Assembly (NCBI GenBank): GCA_035048485.1
Contig: CM068584.1
Coordinates: 66,898,179-66,962,178 of the forward strand
Direction of reading: 5' to 3'
DNA from: Pteria penguin
Lineage: Eukaryota > Mollusca > Bivalvia > Pterioida > Pteriidae
DNA: 64,000 nt
The position numbers were made by a program, and so were the translations under genes. The notes beneath the pieces were generated by a model. That model made no database searches. It saw only the letters and a list, made by a program, of their open reading frames with translations, and was not told the DNA's origin. Positions 36,031 through 47,253 of the stretch are shown one piece after another. Each line of letters opens with the position of its first letter. The first letter of the stretch is position 1.

Positions 36031-36968
36031 AAAGAAACAAGTAAAAACAAATAGATATAATATACATGTAATGATACATTATGCAATGAGATACTAGGAA
36101 AATGACTGGAGGCTTATACTATCACAACCAACAGGTAAAATGTGTACAACAATTAACTGTAAAACTTGTATGAATTAGGGATGATATGAAAAGAATAAAC
36201 TCATAAAATAGTATCGATCATATCTGAGAATATTTGTCCAGCACTAATATAACAACCCGTAAAATGTCAGTATTTCTGAGGACTAAAATCATGAGTATTA
36301 ATATAAGGATAAATGTACATGTATATTGTTAAAATGATTCAAAACATCACTTTTTATGAAATATGATTTGAGATGTCGACAAGAAAACCAAATTGAGATA
36401 ATTATAACAAGGTGACTAGAAATTTAATAGTGAACAAATTATAACAAATATGAAAGGAGTCAAATGACTAGAAGCTACCGGTTTATCGCTATGTGCATTA
36501 CAACTAACAAATAAAATGTAAATAATTAACTTATTAAGTATTTAACACTTGCAATGTAAGAGAACATATTCTCAACATTCATAGATTAAAAAAAATTCAG
36601 TGTTCTGAAGAACAAAATTGTTTGTGGCACTTCAAAGGCATTACCCAGTACCATGTTTTACCAAATACAAACCTGGATGATCAGTACATTGTAACTGATA
36701 TTTACTTTGATCAGTGCCCTCTTGCATATTATTACATGCTTACCAACAAAATTAAAACAAGAGACACCACTATAGACAGTATGGCAGAAAGCAAAGCATA
36801 TAGCATGAGTTTATAAAGAAATGTAAGAGTGATCTTTTCCAAAAACAGTTAATTTTCCCAATAATTTGCTTCAACCACAAACTTTAAACCAAATGTTGAC
36901 GGACATTGCCAATCTAAAGACCAGAATTGCTTTGCAATCAGGCCAAAAATAATTATTTATTGTCAGAA
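36031..36968. other. AT-rich spacer, no gene seen
   Basis: A 64-codon plus frame at 36622-36816 has no family resemblance or splice support. Confidence 0.45.
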
Positions 36969-38967
36969 CAAGAGGCCCAAGTGGGCCTATATCGCTCATC
37001 TGAGTACCTAGATGATCAGTCATGCATGAAAGAAGAATTCATTTATTTTTGCATTACTGTGACTAAGTCAACACAAATGTTGAAAATGTCAAATTTTATT
37101 TCAGACTAGAAGAAAAAACAACACTTTTTTGCACATCCATTCAGGTGATGTTGATACTAAGCATTTGCTTTGTCTCTGCAATATGTCATTCAGGGCAACA
37201 AGTTATTCATTTTCTTTAGGTGGGGCCTTTTGTTGACTGATTTCAAGTCTGGGTCATGAACAACAATTGTTTCAAATATTGTCCAGATCTAACTTAAAAT
37301 TGCCTAATTTCATATGCTGAGTGTTGAGAAACATCTAAAAACTTATTTAGATGTGTAAAGAAATGAAAATAAATTTTTTGACCACAGCAATTACAAGTGG
37401 TATATGTACCATTGTGAGACCTACTTTTTAGACATGGTGGCATTATCTGTTAACCAATTTGGATGAAATTTACCTAATTGATAGAGGACCTTTAGTACTT
37501 CATGTATTCCATGTTTCATTAAAATCTTTCATGTGGTATAACAGCAGAAGTGAAAAATGTAATTGAATTGTTCCTATACGCCCTCATTTGGAAGTCTTTA
37601 AAAATTCATAGAAAATCAACAAATTGAGATATTGACAAAATTCTTTCAAAGTAACATTTCTTACCATAATTATGATCACAATAGTCCATAAGAAATCATC
37701 ATTATCAATTAACTAGGAAATATGACACTTTTCTGCATTGAAATCTCCAAGACCAAAGAAATGTCGAAAAAAAATTCCAAAATTTGATATCGGAAGGGAA
37801 CCAAAATGACAATACGTCTTCACTCATCCCTCTAGATCATTTCTATGCATTCTGTTTGTCTCTGTATACAGCCCATATGAAAAAGAATATTGTTAAAGAA
37901 GGGAACTATTTTGTGACCTACTTTTGACTATGGTGGCGCCACTTGTAAAGAGGTCTGGACGAAAACAACAGAATTTGAAGAGAATTATAAGTGACTTATT
38001 TCTACCAAGATTTATTAAAATCCTTCGAACAGTTTTGTAGAAAAAGTTGAAAATGTGAAAAATGGCCACCACCCTCCTTTTTTTGGAAGTCTTAAACTTA
38101 AAATTGCCTAATTTCGTATGTTGAGTGTTGAGAAACATCTAAAAACTTATTTAGATGTGTAAAGAAATGAAAACAAATTTTTTGACCACAGTTGGATTTG
38201 AACTGCTACTCTCCATATTTCAATCACCAAGTGGTACTTGTACCATTGTGAGACCTACTTTTTAGACATGGTGGCATTATCTGTTAACCAATTTGGATGA
38301 AATTTTCCAAATTGATAGAGGACCCTTAGTACTTCATGTATTCCATGTTTCATTAAAATCTTTTATGTAGTTTTGTAGAAAAAGTTGAAAATGTGAAAAA
38401 TGGCCAACCCCCCCCCCTTTTTTTTTGGAAGTCTTAAAATATTCATAAAAAATCCAAAAATTGAGATAATGACAAAATTCTTTCACAATAATATTCCTTA
38501 CCACAATTATGATCAAAATAGTCATTAAGAAATCATCAATATCAATTAACTGAAAAACATGACACTTTTCTGCATTTAAATGACTAAGTCCAGAAACACT
38601 TCAAAAAAGCGTGAATTTCTATTTGACGGATCTTAACCCCGAACACAATTTTTAATAACCCATCTTTATAGATTGTTGAAATGCAATTAGTTTCGCCATT
38701 TATGTACTGGTACTGGAGGAGAAGATGTTTGAAGAGGGGTACAGTTTTGGGCACTTTTGGCCGCCCTGGATCCATTCCTGAGGGAATCTGGATCCCGAAC
38801 ACAATTTTAGTAGGGGACCTTGAGTACATCATTTACACAAAGTTTGATCCAAATCTGCAATGTAGTTCCAGAGAAGAAGTCGAAAATGTGAAAAAGTTAA
38901 CGACGGATGGACGGACGACGCACTATGACTATAGCTCACTTGAGCCTTTGGCTCAGGTGAGCTAAAA
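36969..38967 (-). mobile_element. Helentron/HINE-like element, minus orientation
   Basis: Read in reverse it begins near 38967 with 'agctcacctgagccaaaggc' and 'tcaagtgagctatag' (hairpin-forming) and 'cgtcgtccgtccatccgtc'. It continues through units with 'ttttcgacttcttctctgga' and 'gtactcaaggtcccctacta', and ends at 36969 with 'gagcgatataggcccacttg' and 'ggcctcttgtt'. These units are recognisably related to the ~145-bp repeat at 57930-62400, and the terminus matches 62475-62512. Inside, a segment of about 835 bp is duplicated: 'gtgagacctactttttagac' occurs at 37413 and 38249. No protein-coding region is seen. Confidence 0.75.
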
Positions 38968-39411
38968 AAAAAAGTGTTTCGTTTTTACCCCAAAGTATTG
39001 TTCTTTATACATCTCAAAAGTCCTCCACAGGGAAGTAGTGTATAATCAAAAACAATAATTAACTCTATATTCACAAATGCTCAAATGTGAACAAGATAAA
39101 AAGTACAAAGAATATTTCAAAAAAATATTTCTAGCTAGGTGCAAACAAATTGTAATTCATGGATAAAATATTATGGAGATGTTTAACCTTTTTAAAGATA
39201 AACAAATACAATATAATGATCGAACAAAGAATGTTAATATTATATATTCATAACTACTTCGAATTCAAGGCAGGATCATGACATAAGAATAAGTAGATCA
39301 AGAACTGGACGGTAAGTTTGAAATCTACGTAAGAAAGATATATACTCTTTGAATTTTGAATGATGAACAAAAATACATGAATACATCATTAATGAAAAGA
39401 TTGAAAAAGAA

Positions 39412-39797
39412 AGACGTGTTTGTGAATCACAAATGCCCTTGGTGGCACTAAAGTGCAAATAAGGTAAATTTTGAAATATAGGTCAAAAGTCATGGTGTCA
39501 AGGTCATTGATCCTGGTGTTATTTGAAAGGGTTTCATTATTTGAGTATGAATGCCAAATATGAAGTCTCTATGTCAAATGGTGCAAAATTTATTGCATTT
39601 TTAGTTTAAAAGTCAAGGTCACAAACCTTGGTCTCATTTGAATGGGTTTCATTAGTTAAATATGCATGTCAAATATGAAGTCTCTATGGCAAATAGTATT
39701 AACTTTATTGTATTTTGTGAAAAGCAGGACACAATTACGGACGGACAATCCAAACACTATATGCCCCCCCGGACCATTCAGACCGGTGGCATAAAAA
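39412..39797 (+). repeat. Dispersed repeat with duplicated 'aaatatgaagtctctatg' units
   Basis: Starts 'gacgtgtttgtgaatcacaa' and ends 'ggaccattcagaccggtggc' with a small hairpin (ccgg...ccgg). It contains two ~130-bp units, each with 'gtcaaggtca', 'ttgaa(a/t)gggtttcatta' and 'aaatatgaagtctctatg' (39556 and 39673). A truncated relative lies at 35960. The short frame at 39662-39850 is repeat translation. Confidence 0.65.
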
Positions 39798-40415
39798 TTA
39801 GAAATGGACAAATGAGAACAGGGTACATTGATATAAAGGTTTGTTTCTAAAGTTTATTACTGATCCAAACTGTCAAAAATTACAATTTTGATGATTTACT
39901 GGTTTAAAAGTTTAAGCAGATTTCAGTTTCTAAAGGTATAAACCTCAAAATTTGACATTTAAGCATTCAAAGTTTACAATTAATAATGAGTTAAAACCAT
40001 GTCAAAATACTGAGAATTTGATTGTACATATTATGTGGTGTTTCTTTTTATTGTTAATCATGAATGTAGTATTATCCACTTATGACGATTTATGACATGA
40101 AATTTCACATTGATCATGAATTTTCATAAAATATTTCATTTGATACATGTTGGTGTGAAAACAAACTGTTCAAAACTCAGATTATATAAAAAAAAAAACT
40201 AGTTCAAACTCACTCACTAAAAATGCATTCAAGGCTAATACAGTTTGAACTAAATGCTGTCTTTACATACTAGTCAATTAATTCTCTGTCATTAAACACT
40301 ATAAACAATTTACAAAATTTTAATACCCATTAGGAATTAACTTAGTCATCACAAAATAGATGATTGAATGCTCAATTGTCAAATTTGAAATTTACTATTT
40401 ATCTTGAACCAAAAC

Positions 40416-41452
40416 TCATTCATTGCCAGGTTTGATTTTAGAGGGCTTTGGTCTGGATGATTGAATTTCACCAAGCACTTTCTTCATCATTTGCTGCTTT
40501 GATCTACTGGATTGTGTCCTCTCAAACTTACTATCCAGTTCGTTCATGATCTTCTTGTAATCAGAAGACCTCCAAGGAAGAGGTTTAACTCTGAGGAATG
40601 TTTCATCCTCAAAATTAACCTCTTCCTCAGAGGACATATACATTATGTCCATAGCATCTTCTACTTTTTTTCTCTTTTCCGCATCCCACCCACTTATTTT
40701 GCCTATCATTGCTTTTCTCCAGGCTAATTTCTGAAATACATAATTTATATAAATATGTACTATTATAACACAAAGTTCATAAAACCTAATAACTCTAACA
40801 TGAATAATAAATATTGGAAAACATGATGTACATGTATGCACATATACGGTACTTATTAGACTTCAAGCAATGTATTAACATGCACAACACACTTACCCTC
40901 TTCCTCTTGCTATACAAAAGCATTTTGTTTTGCCCATTTTTTCCTTGTAATTCTTTTGCTGCACAGAGGCAAAGTATCTGGAGATGGCAGCTTATAAGAA
41001 AAAAAATTCTGATTTTAATTCTTAAAATTGTGAAATTATTTTAATGACACTATCATATTACCGGTAGTTGTTTTTAATTCTAATGATATCAGGGCTCGAA
41101 ATGTGCAGTTATCCAGGCATCAAAATCAACTCAAAACTAGTTAAGGCAACCTAAAATTTCAGCAAATATAATGGAAGTTGTCCTAATTTCCTTTAAACTG
41201 ACAAACAGAAATTATTGTGCATTTCAAGCACTGTGAAATTTTTCTTATTTCTTCAATGACAACTCAAGAGAAATAAATATTGTATCCCAACATACCTTGA
41301 ATAATTCCAAGTTGTACATCAGGATACAACCCCTTCACAAAAATGTTGATTTTGTTGGTTGTGTCTTTATTTTCTTCTGATGAACACCTTGAATGACATA
41401 GATTATTAGGTACATCATATAAATGACAAGATTTTTCAACAACTAAACTTTT
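40416..41452 (-). CDS. Three 3' exons of a spliced gene, unnamed basic/acidic protein
   Basis: Coding exons at 41452-41296, 40958-40897 and 40730-40416 (TGA at 40418-40416) join in frame. Acceptors are 'tatgctttctttag', 'gcctctgtgcag' and 'attatgtatttcag'; donors are GTATGT (from 41295) and GTAAGTG (from 40896). Phases are 0, 1 and 0. Together they give 177 residues. Exon one carries 'NIFVKGLYPDVQLGIIQ'. The last exon has a basic start ('KLAWRKAMIGK'), then 'DIMYMSSEEE', 'FLRVKPLPWRSSDYKKIM' and a Ser/Lys/Arg-rich end ('SSRPKPSKIKPGNE'). The 'YMSSEEE...RVKPLPWRS' pattern reminds me of the C-terminal part of uncharacterised C14orf93-like proteins and of proteins multiplied in invertebrate genomes; I am not sure of this and assign no function. 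The charged, unstructured composition suits a nuclear protein. Confidence 0.7.
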
Positions 41453-42572
41453 CTAAAGAAAGCATACAAAATACAAAAAACAATTTTTATCAAAAGGAAA
41501 TCTTGATTAAAACAGAATCACTTATTAGTCATATCATCAAAATACATATATGTAATATTGAACAAATAACTGCTGATGATGAAAAAGAAACTTTTTATAA
41601 AGCATTTTCCTGACTTATTCTGGAATGAATTAAAAATTTCAATCTCTATAAAAATCACAATAAGTTATCTTAAGAAAAAATTTACTTTAATTTTTCATTG
41701 TCTTCAAATGTTTCCAGGGTAAAGCTCCATCATCAAAATGACACACATGCAAAACATTAATCAATACAAAATCAATACATGTACATATACATGATGGGCT
41801 TGCACGTTGGCACAGATTATGGCATGAGGGTGTCGTTCGTGTGGGAGGAAAACAGAGTACCACAAAGGACACCCAATAGCCAGGCTGATGACAGCCACAT
41901 GCTTGATGTGGTTGACATGAAATAAAACAAACCAAAAACAAGTGATTGATCACCAAGCATTATAAGTCCCCTAACCACAGCATTGGATGGCAACTTTTTG
42001 AAACAATGCCTAAACTTTAAGTTCAAGGATCATAACTATGTGATAAAAGGGTCAATCAGCATGAAACTTATATTTGGTGTGTAAGCTATTGATTTGTCCG
42101 TGCATACCAAATTTCGGATAAATATCTGCACAAAAGCCGAAAAAAAAGTAAGAAAAGGTGTGGACAGATTGACAGATAAACGAGGGGTACCCTATAGGCT
42201 CCTAGGGTTTCAGCAGTATTTATCTGACGGGGAGTTGAAGTTACAGGGATTGTCAATCGATTTTTGTCAATAAGAATAAGATGACCATAACTAATGTTTG
42301 TATATATAACTAAAATTCTTACTCTTATCCGAGGTGGTATGTCTATTGTGGGGGTCCCACTTTTTTAAGGGGGCATATGTCCTGACTGCCCCCCCCCCTC
42401 TCCTTCTCATACGACCTAGAGATATCATAATATGACTGACCATGTCGACCATGACCATATCATATGTGATATGATATGGCATATCATCATAAATTAATAT
42501 GTTTAAAACATTTTTATAATTCATTTTATTAACAATTTTTAAAATCATGAAAAAAAAAATACTCCAACTTAC

Positions 42573-42790
42573 TATTCTACTGGGGCGGGGTTTTGGTCTA
42601 GCAGAGACGGAGAAAGGTGTCGCCAATACAGGTGTCGTGCGGTCTGGCCCTGGGTCTTGTTTTTTTACCCTTGAAGGCTTGACGTGGTCCTCTTCCGTTT
42701 GACAGTTTTGCGTGACAGTGACGGCAAGGCCAAGGAAGGATCGGAATCTGTATCAGATGACTCATCCGACCAACCCTTCCGACAGATCAT
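42573..42790 (-). CDS. Candidate upstream exon of the 40416-41452 gene
   Basis: The minus-strand donor GTAAGT begins at 42572 after 'PSRI', leaving phase 0, which fits the phase-0 acceptor at 41452 across a 1120-bp intron. The final frame reads 'DRTTPVLATPFSVSARPKPR'. An ATG at 42790 opens a different frame with 'SDESSDTDSDPS', so the two parts need a one-base shift near the seven-base homopolymer at 42660-42666. This could be a sequencing error, a real frameshift, or an unseen splice. The segment is more GC- and CpG-rich than its surroundings, as a promoter-proximal exon would be. The opposite strand also contains an exon-like stretch (42706-42830), so strand assignment is uncertain. Confidence 0.4.
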
Positions 42791-42830
42791 CGCTCCGAAC
42801 CGCATTTACGTCAGCATCCGACATTTCCAG

Positions 42831-43473
42831 GTAATATTCTCTTTTTTCTGGTTTAAATTAAGCGCGAATGTATTTGATGCTCGATTTAGTTTCGTACATA
42901 CAGTAAAAATGATCTATAAATATAGAATCATTTCGTTCATCATCTAATCGTCAGTTTTTTAAAGAAGTTAATTGATATACTCAATTTCTGCTATTGATAA
43001 TAATCATGTTTTTTATTTTTATTTTTTGGGAGGGGGGAGGTTACGGAAAGTTCGAAACTAATCCGGCGGTCATTGCCTCTGGTCAGCAGCATTTTGGCGG
43101 TTCATCAATATACATGTGCCTAATATTCATTATCATTGAGTAGACATAAAGAATTATCACTTTCTTTGTCGTAAAGTACTTTACTTTACATGTACAGTAG
43201 AAGCTGTTCATTTTTACGCTGTTACTAGTAGAGTATTTGTCGTAAACTGAGACTGAGAGTGAAGTCAGGACTCGGCCTCAGGTGCCAAAACGGCAGTATA
43301 GTTGGGTAGGTGTTCAAAATTGCAAGGAATCAATATTTATATTATAATTTACATGCATGAATGAGTGGCTCAATCTGAGTAGATTTGTAAACTTGCCTTT
43401 GGTTTTGCATGCTTTTATTTGGACCCAAATTTTTACCCAAATTATTTATCTATCATCAGCTAGAGACTTACAA
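42831..43473. other. Spacer, no supported gene
   Basis: Contains a T-rich tract and 'gggaggggggagg' near 43028. No exon pair or repeat was recognised. Confidence 0.45.
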
Positions 43474-45386
43474 ACAAGAAGGATTGGAATCTCGGCTTTT
43501 CTCGCTAACATCTCGCATGACGGTTTGTTATGCAAATGAGATCTCGCGATGTTCGGTACCCTCAGAACTTCATACAGCAAATAAGTAAAATCACGAGAAT
43601 ACCGATAGTTGCTTCCTTGTCAACAATGCTTGTTTGTAAATACTGTATTTATTTATTTTTTTATTTAATTTCCATAGTAAAATCTAACTTGTGATATTTT
43701 CAGTTTGCATCGATATATGTATAGGAGACATTATGACAAAAAAAAAATGTAAAATGCCATTTCTATTTAAAACATTGTTTAAAATATGGCTTTTGTATTT
43801 ATCCCTTCTCCCTCGTTCCGCTATGTACCACATTCATATAGGCAGAGACATATGTCTCTTATATAGGTGCAAGAAGTAGTTCCCTATTAAGTATGCCGGT
43901 CGGTGAAAGGGTGATGCTTTGTTTTACCTCTGTTAATTAAAGTGTTGTTTTAGCAATTAACACGTGAGACAGGTGTGTTGCTTAGCCGACCTATAATGGC
44001 TGGTTGTGTCATTTCATATTTCCATTAGGGGTGGTACTTTCTAAGCGAATGTCCCATTTCCTTTCTTGGGAATATGATTTAGATCTCGATTTTCTTCACG
44101 AGAAATACATGTATACACATTATGATTGAGTTTACAACAGTGATGACGACAATTTTCAAATTGACACCCAGAATAAGAATCATGGCAGATCTTCTATTTG
44201 ATGAAAACAACAGGGAGGTTATAATAGAATGTTGTATTATTTTACTTAATAGCTTGAGCTTTATTAGGTCAAGTATCCTTTACTATGATAAGTGCAGATC
44301 GAGAGCAGATTTTTGATGCACAAACTGATAAGTGACTGCGCTATTGTAGAATACTTTACGAAGTTCTTGTCAACAATTAACCCAAGGACAATCAATTTTT
44401 CAAACCTACATGGAACAATACCTAAGAAAACGCCTGTCAAATTCTCTTAGTCAAAGGTCGCAGAGGGACACAGAGATAAGACCCTATATACATGTATTAA
44501 ACCTTATACATGTAGATATAAATGCCAACATAATTTAAAAAATATATATTTAAGGCTAGGCCACACACTAGAGTTTCATGTACATTTTGGTACCAACATA
44601 TCACATGTACACCATGTGATACTTGAGAAAATTAAATAATTCAATCCGACCTGTCAAAATTTTCTTTGTAATGGGTCGCAAATAATTGGAGATTAAGACC
44701 CCGGTGTATGGAACCTTATAGACATAAACATTGTCCATAAAATTAAATGAAAGTTATTTTAGTGCACACACTAGAGTCTCATGTACATTTTGATGCAAAA
44801 CACATCACATGTAAACCTTGTAATACTTGAGAAAATGGGAAAATTCAAATGAACCTGCCTTTTTTTTTTACTTCATTTATCGCTCAAGGAGTACAGGATA
44901 CAACACCTTAGTATAAACCTTTGTAGATAAAACGTTGGCAAGAAAATGAAATAAAAACTAGTTTTAATGCATGTTCCAAAGTCTCGTGATTTTATTGATT
45001 CCAACAGCATTTCTGTACACCCCGAAACATAGGAGAATATGGGGTAATTCATACAGGTCTATAGACCGTTAGACGAAATATGCAGGAGGTCAGCTTCGAA
45101 ACATCCTACTTTAAAATGGAATTCCCAAACCATTTTCTCACAAACTACTCAGAAATTGCATGTAATACTGATACTAAAAATTAATTTAATATCTTCAGTA
45201 TCAATGGCAACATACGTTTAATGTGGATGTTTAGAGGATCTAACAGATTTTGCTGAATTGTTTAGCCAGGTAGTTCTCGGCCGCGATAGCTATTGTTTTC
45301 TGGTTAGGTCTCGTCACAGATCTCGTGCCACGCAATAGTTCAGTAAGATTTCCCTTCGTGTATAGGGAGTTGCCAATCCTTCTTGT
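43474..45386. mobile_element. 1.9-kb element with 14-bp terminal inverted repeats and diverged tandem units
   Basis: The left end 'acaagaaggattgg' at 43474 is exactly inverted at the right end ('ccaatccttcttgt', ending 45386). Outside lie 'ttacaa' (43468-43473) and 'ttataa' (45387-45392), a possible 6-bp target duplication with one mismatch. The interior holds about three to four diverged units of ~204 bp ('cacacactagagtttcatgt' at 44563, 'cacacactagagtctcatgt' at 44765, 'ttccaaagtctcgtga' at 44974). Both ends carry 'tctcg'-rich stretches. No transposase is visible. The short frames in it have no family resemblance. Confidence 0.6.
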
Positions 45387-45823
45387 TTATAAGTCCTTGC
45401 TATCATTAATACATTATAGATTAGAACCAACACTACACTAACAGCCTACAGGAACCTAAATATCGGTCATTAAGCTATGTAATCAATATAATCCCCAATA
45501 CTGAGCCCATCCCTCCCCCTTGGGAACTGAAGTGGAAGTTCACCAAACAGGGAATTATTTGTTGCCTTTAGTTTTATTTAAGGTGTATACATTGGTATTT
45601 CACAAACATTCTAATTTGTACTATTTTCATAATTTTGTATATATTGATTAATTTCTTTTTGTTTTTTGACAGGAATATCTGTCGATTGAATTCTCACATG
45701 CTTGTCATTTTATGACCTTTCAAAATATCATCTAGAGATCAAGGGCCTAATTGAGGTACATATGTTATTAAACTTTCATGTTATATATCACTTTCAATTA
45801 AAGATGTTTTCAATATGTGTGAA

Positions 45824-46095
45824 GCCAGCTTGGCTCAGTGGTAGAGCGCTCAACTACTGACCGAGAGGTCCTGGTTCAAGCCTCCTTGTAGTCATGCTGG
45901 TGTCTGTCCTTCGGATGAGACAGTAAAAACCGTTGTCCCGTTTCGCGATAAACGTGGCACGTTAAAGATCCTCACTGCTTTGGATGGGCCTATTGAAAGG
46001 TCAAAATTTATGTAACCTGCATTAGTCAGATGCTGTCACCATATATGTAAAATATTCATGGTGTGACGTAAAACAACGTCAACAAACAAACAAAC
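45824..46095 (+). mobile_element. SINE with a different tRNA-like head
   Basis: The head 'gccagcttggctcagtggta' and 'gagcgctcaactactgacc' with 'gaggtcctggttcaagcctc' is followed by the shared centre 'cttcggatgagacagtaaaa', then 'gtggcacgttaaagatcctc', 'ggtgtgacgtaaaacaacgt' and a 'caaacaaacaaaca' tail instead of 'caatcaatca'. Imperfect flanks 'caatatgtgtga' and 'caatatatgtgtag' may be the target duplication. The centre is thus carried under a second tRNA-like head and with a second tail type. Confidence 0.85.
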
Positions 46096-46386
46096 AATAT
46101 ATGTGTAGTTTGAGTTGTTTTTGATAATGAAGAGTAACTTTTTGAAAATACTGAAATCAGATGATTTTGAATGTCGGGTCATATTTGGACTGTAAACATC
46201 AATTGTGGTGACATTTCTTTAAATATTCTTTAATATTAATAATATATATTCCTTGTTAAATTGTTTGTGTATACTGCAAGACGCAAATGTCCTTTTCCAT
46301 ATTGATTTGGTTTTGAGAACATTAAACACTTAGCTTAATGTTTGCTTTAAGATTTATTATAAATTATTCTCATTAATATAGATTAA

Positions 46387-47171
46387 ATGGGACGTCACTC
46401 ATTAGAAAACAAAAGAAGACAAAGGAGACTGAAAAGAAAAACCAAAAAACAAAGACTTGGAAAGGCAAATAATGAACCTTTTGCAGATTATGATGATAAT
46501 GTTAGTGAAAAATCAGAGGAGTTCAGTTCTTGCCGTTCAGAAAGATCTGACAATGACGTCAATGAAAATTTAACTTTTATTGAAAAAGAAATATAAAAAG
46601 AAAGGAAAAAAGATGTACACATAGAACCAGTCAAAAGAAAGTCAGACTATGTGACAGCAAAAGATCTTTTTGAAAAAAAAAACATACTTGCATATATATC
46701 CACACCTCTAAGACCTGATAATTTCATGTATGCCAAAGTCATTTAAAAATGTCCAACAGTATTTTTTGGAGGAGAAGTGTATGGATCATATCAATCACAT
46801 CATAAACGTTCATCATATGTAATGACCTACTGGCACTCTAATAATGGACACATTTTAGGGGAAGTTGGCACGGGTGACCTCGTCCCAGGAGTTTACACAA
46901 TATTTTATTGAGCATAATCTTATAGTAGAAAATGAAAGTAGAGTTCATTTATTTGCCAAGGTATTGTGGCTTATGCCCCTCCCTAACAGGTACAGATATC
47001 ATTGTGGAAAGCCTGTAGAAGTATGGACAAGAAAACATGTATGATGTATTTGGAGAATCTGTATTTATTCCTGTTCAGCGCCTAAATTGTAAATACATCT
47101 GTGCAGATGGTAAACTTTACAATAAAGATGTTTCATATATATGTCCTTCCATTAAAAGTATCAATATATAA
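46387..47171 (+). pseudogene. Degraded copy of an unrecognised protein-coding sequence
   Basis: A frame opens at ATG 46387 ('MGRHSLENKRRQRRLKRKTK', strongly basic) and passes through an acidic stretch ('DYDDNVSEKSEE'). It is broken by TAA at 46594 and TAA at 46744, while coding-like sequence continues ('YVTAKDLFEKK', 'YVMTYWHSNNGHILGEV'). A shift near 46875 leads into 'NESRVHLFAKVLWLMPLPN' and 'YRYHCGKPVEVWTR', and another near 47035 into 'YDVFGESVFIPVQRLNCKYI', ending with TAA at 47169-47171. Two stops and two shifts over 785 bp mark it as dead. A basic N-terminus and a cysteine/histidine-containing C-terminal half look like a nuclear or transposon-derived protein, but I cannot name the family. 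An intron-like 3' site ('ttctcattaatatag') precedes the ATG. Confidence 0.6.
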
Positions 47172-47253
47172 TGCCAGTGCAATAGTTTTGTGCAGTTTTG
47201 TTAAATTTATGTATTACATTCTTATTTCCCATTGTATGTCTGTCTGGAAACCA

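Noticed and set aside
41687..41956. 89-codon minus-strand frame
   Set aside because: It lies inside the putative first intron of the spliced gene, without compatible splice sites, and its sequence looks repeat-derived.
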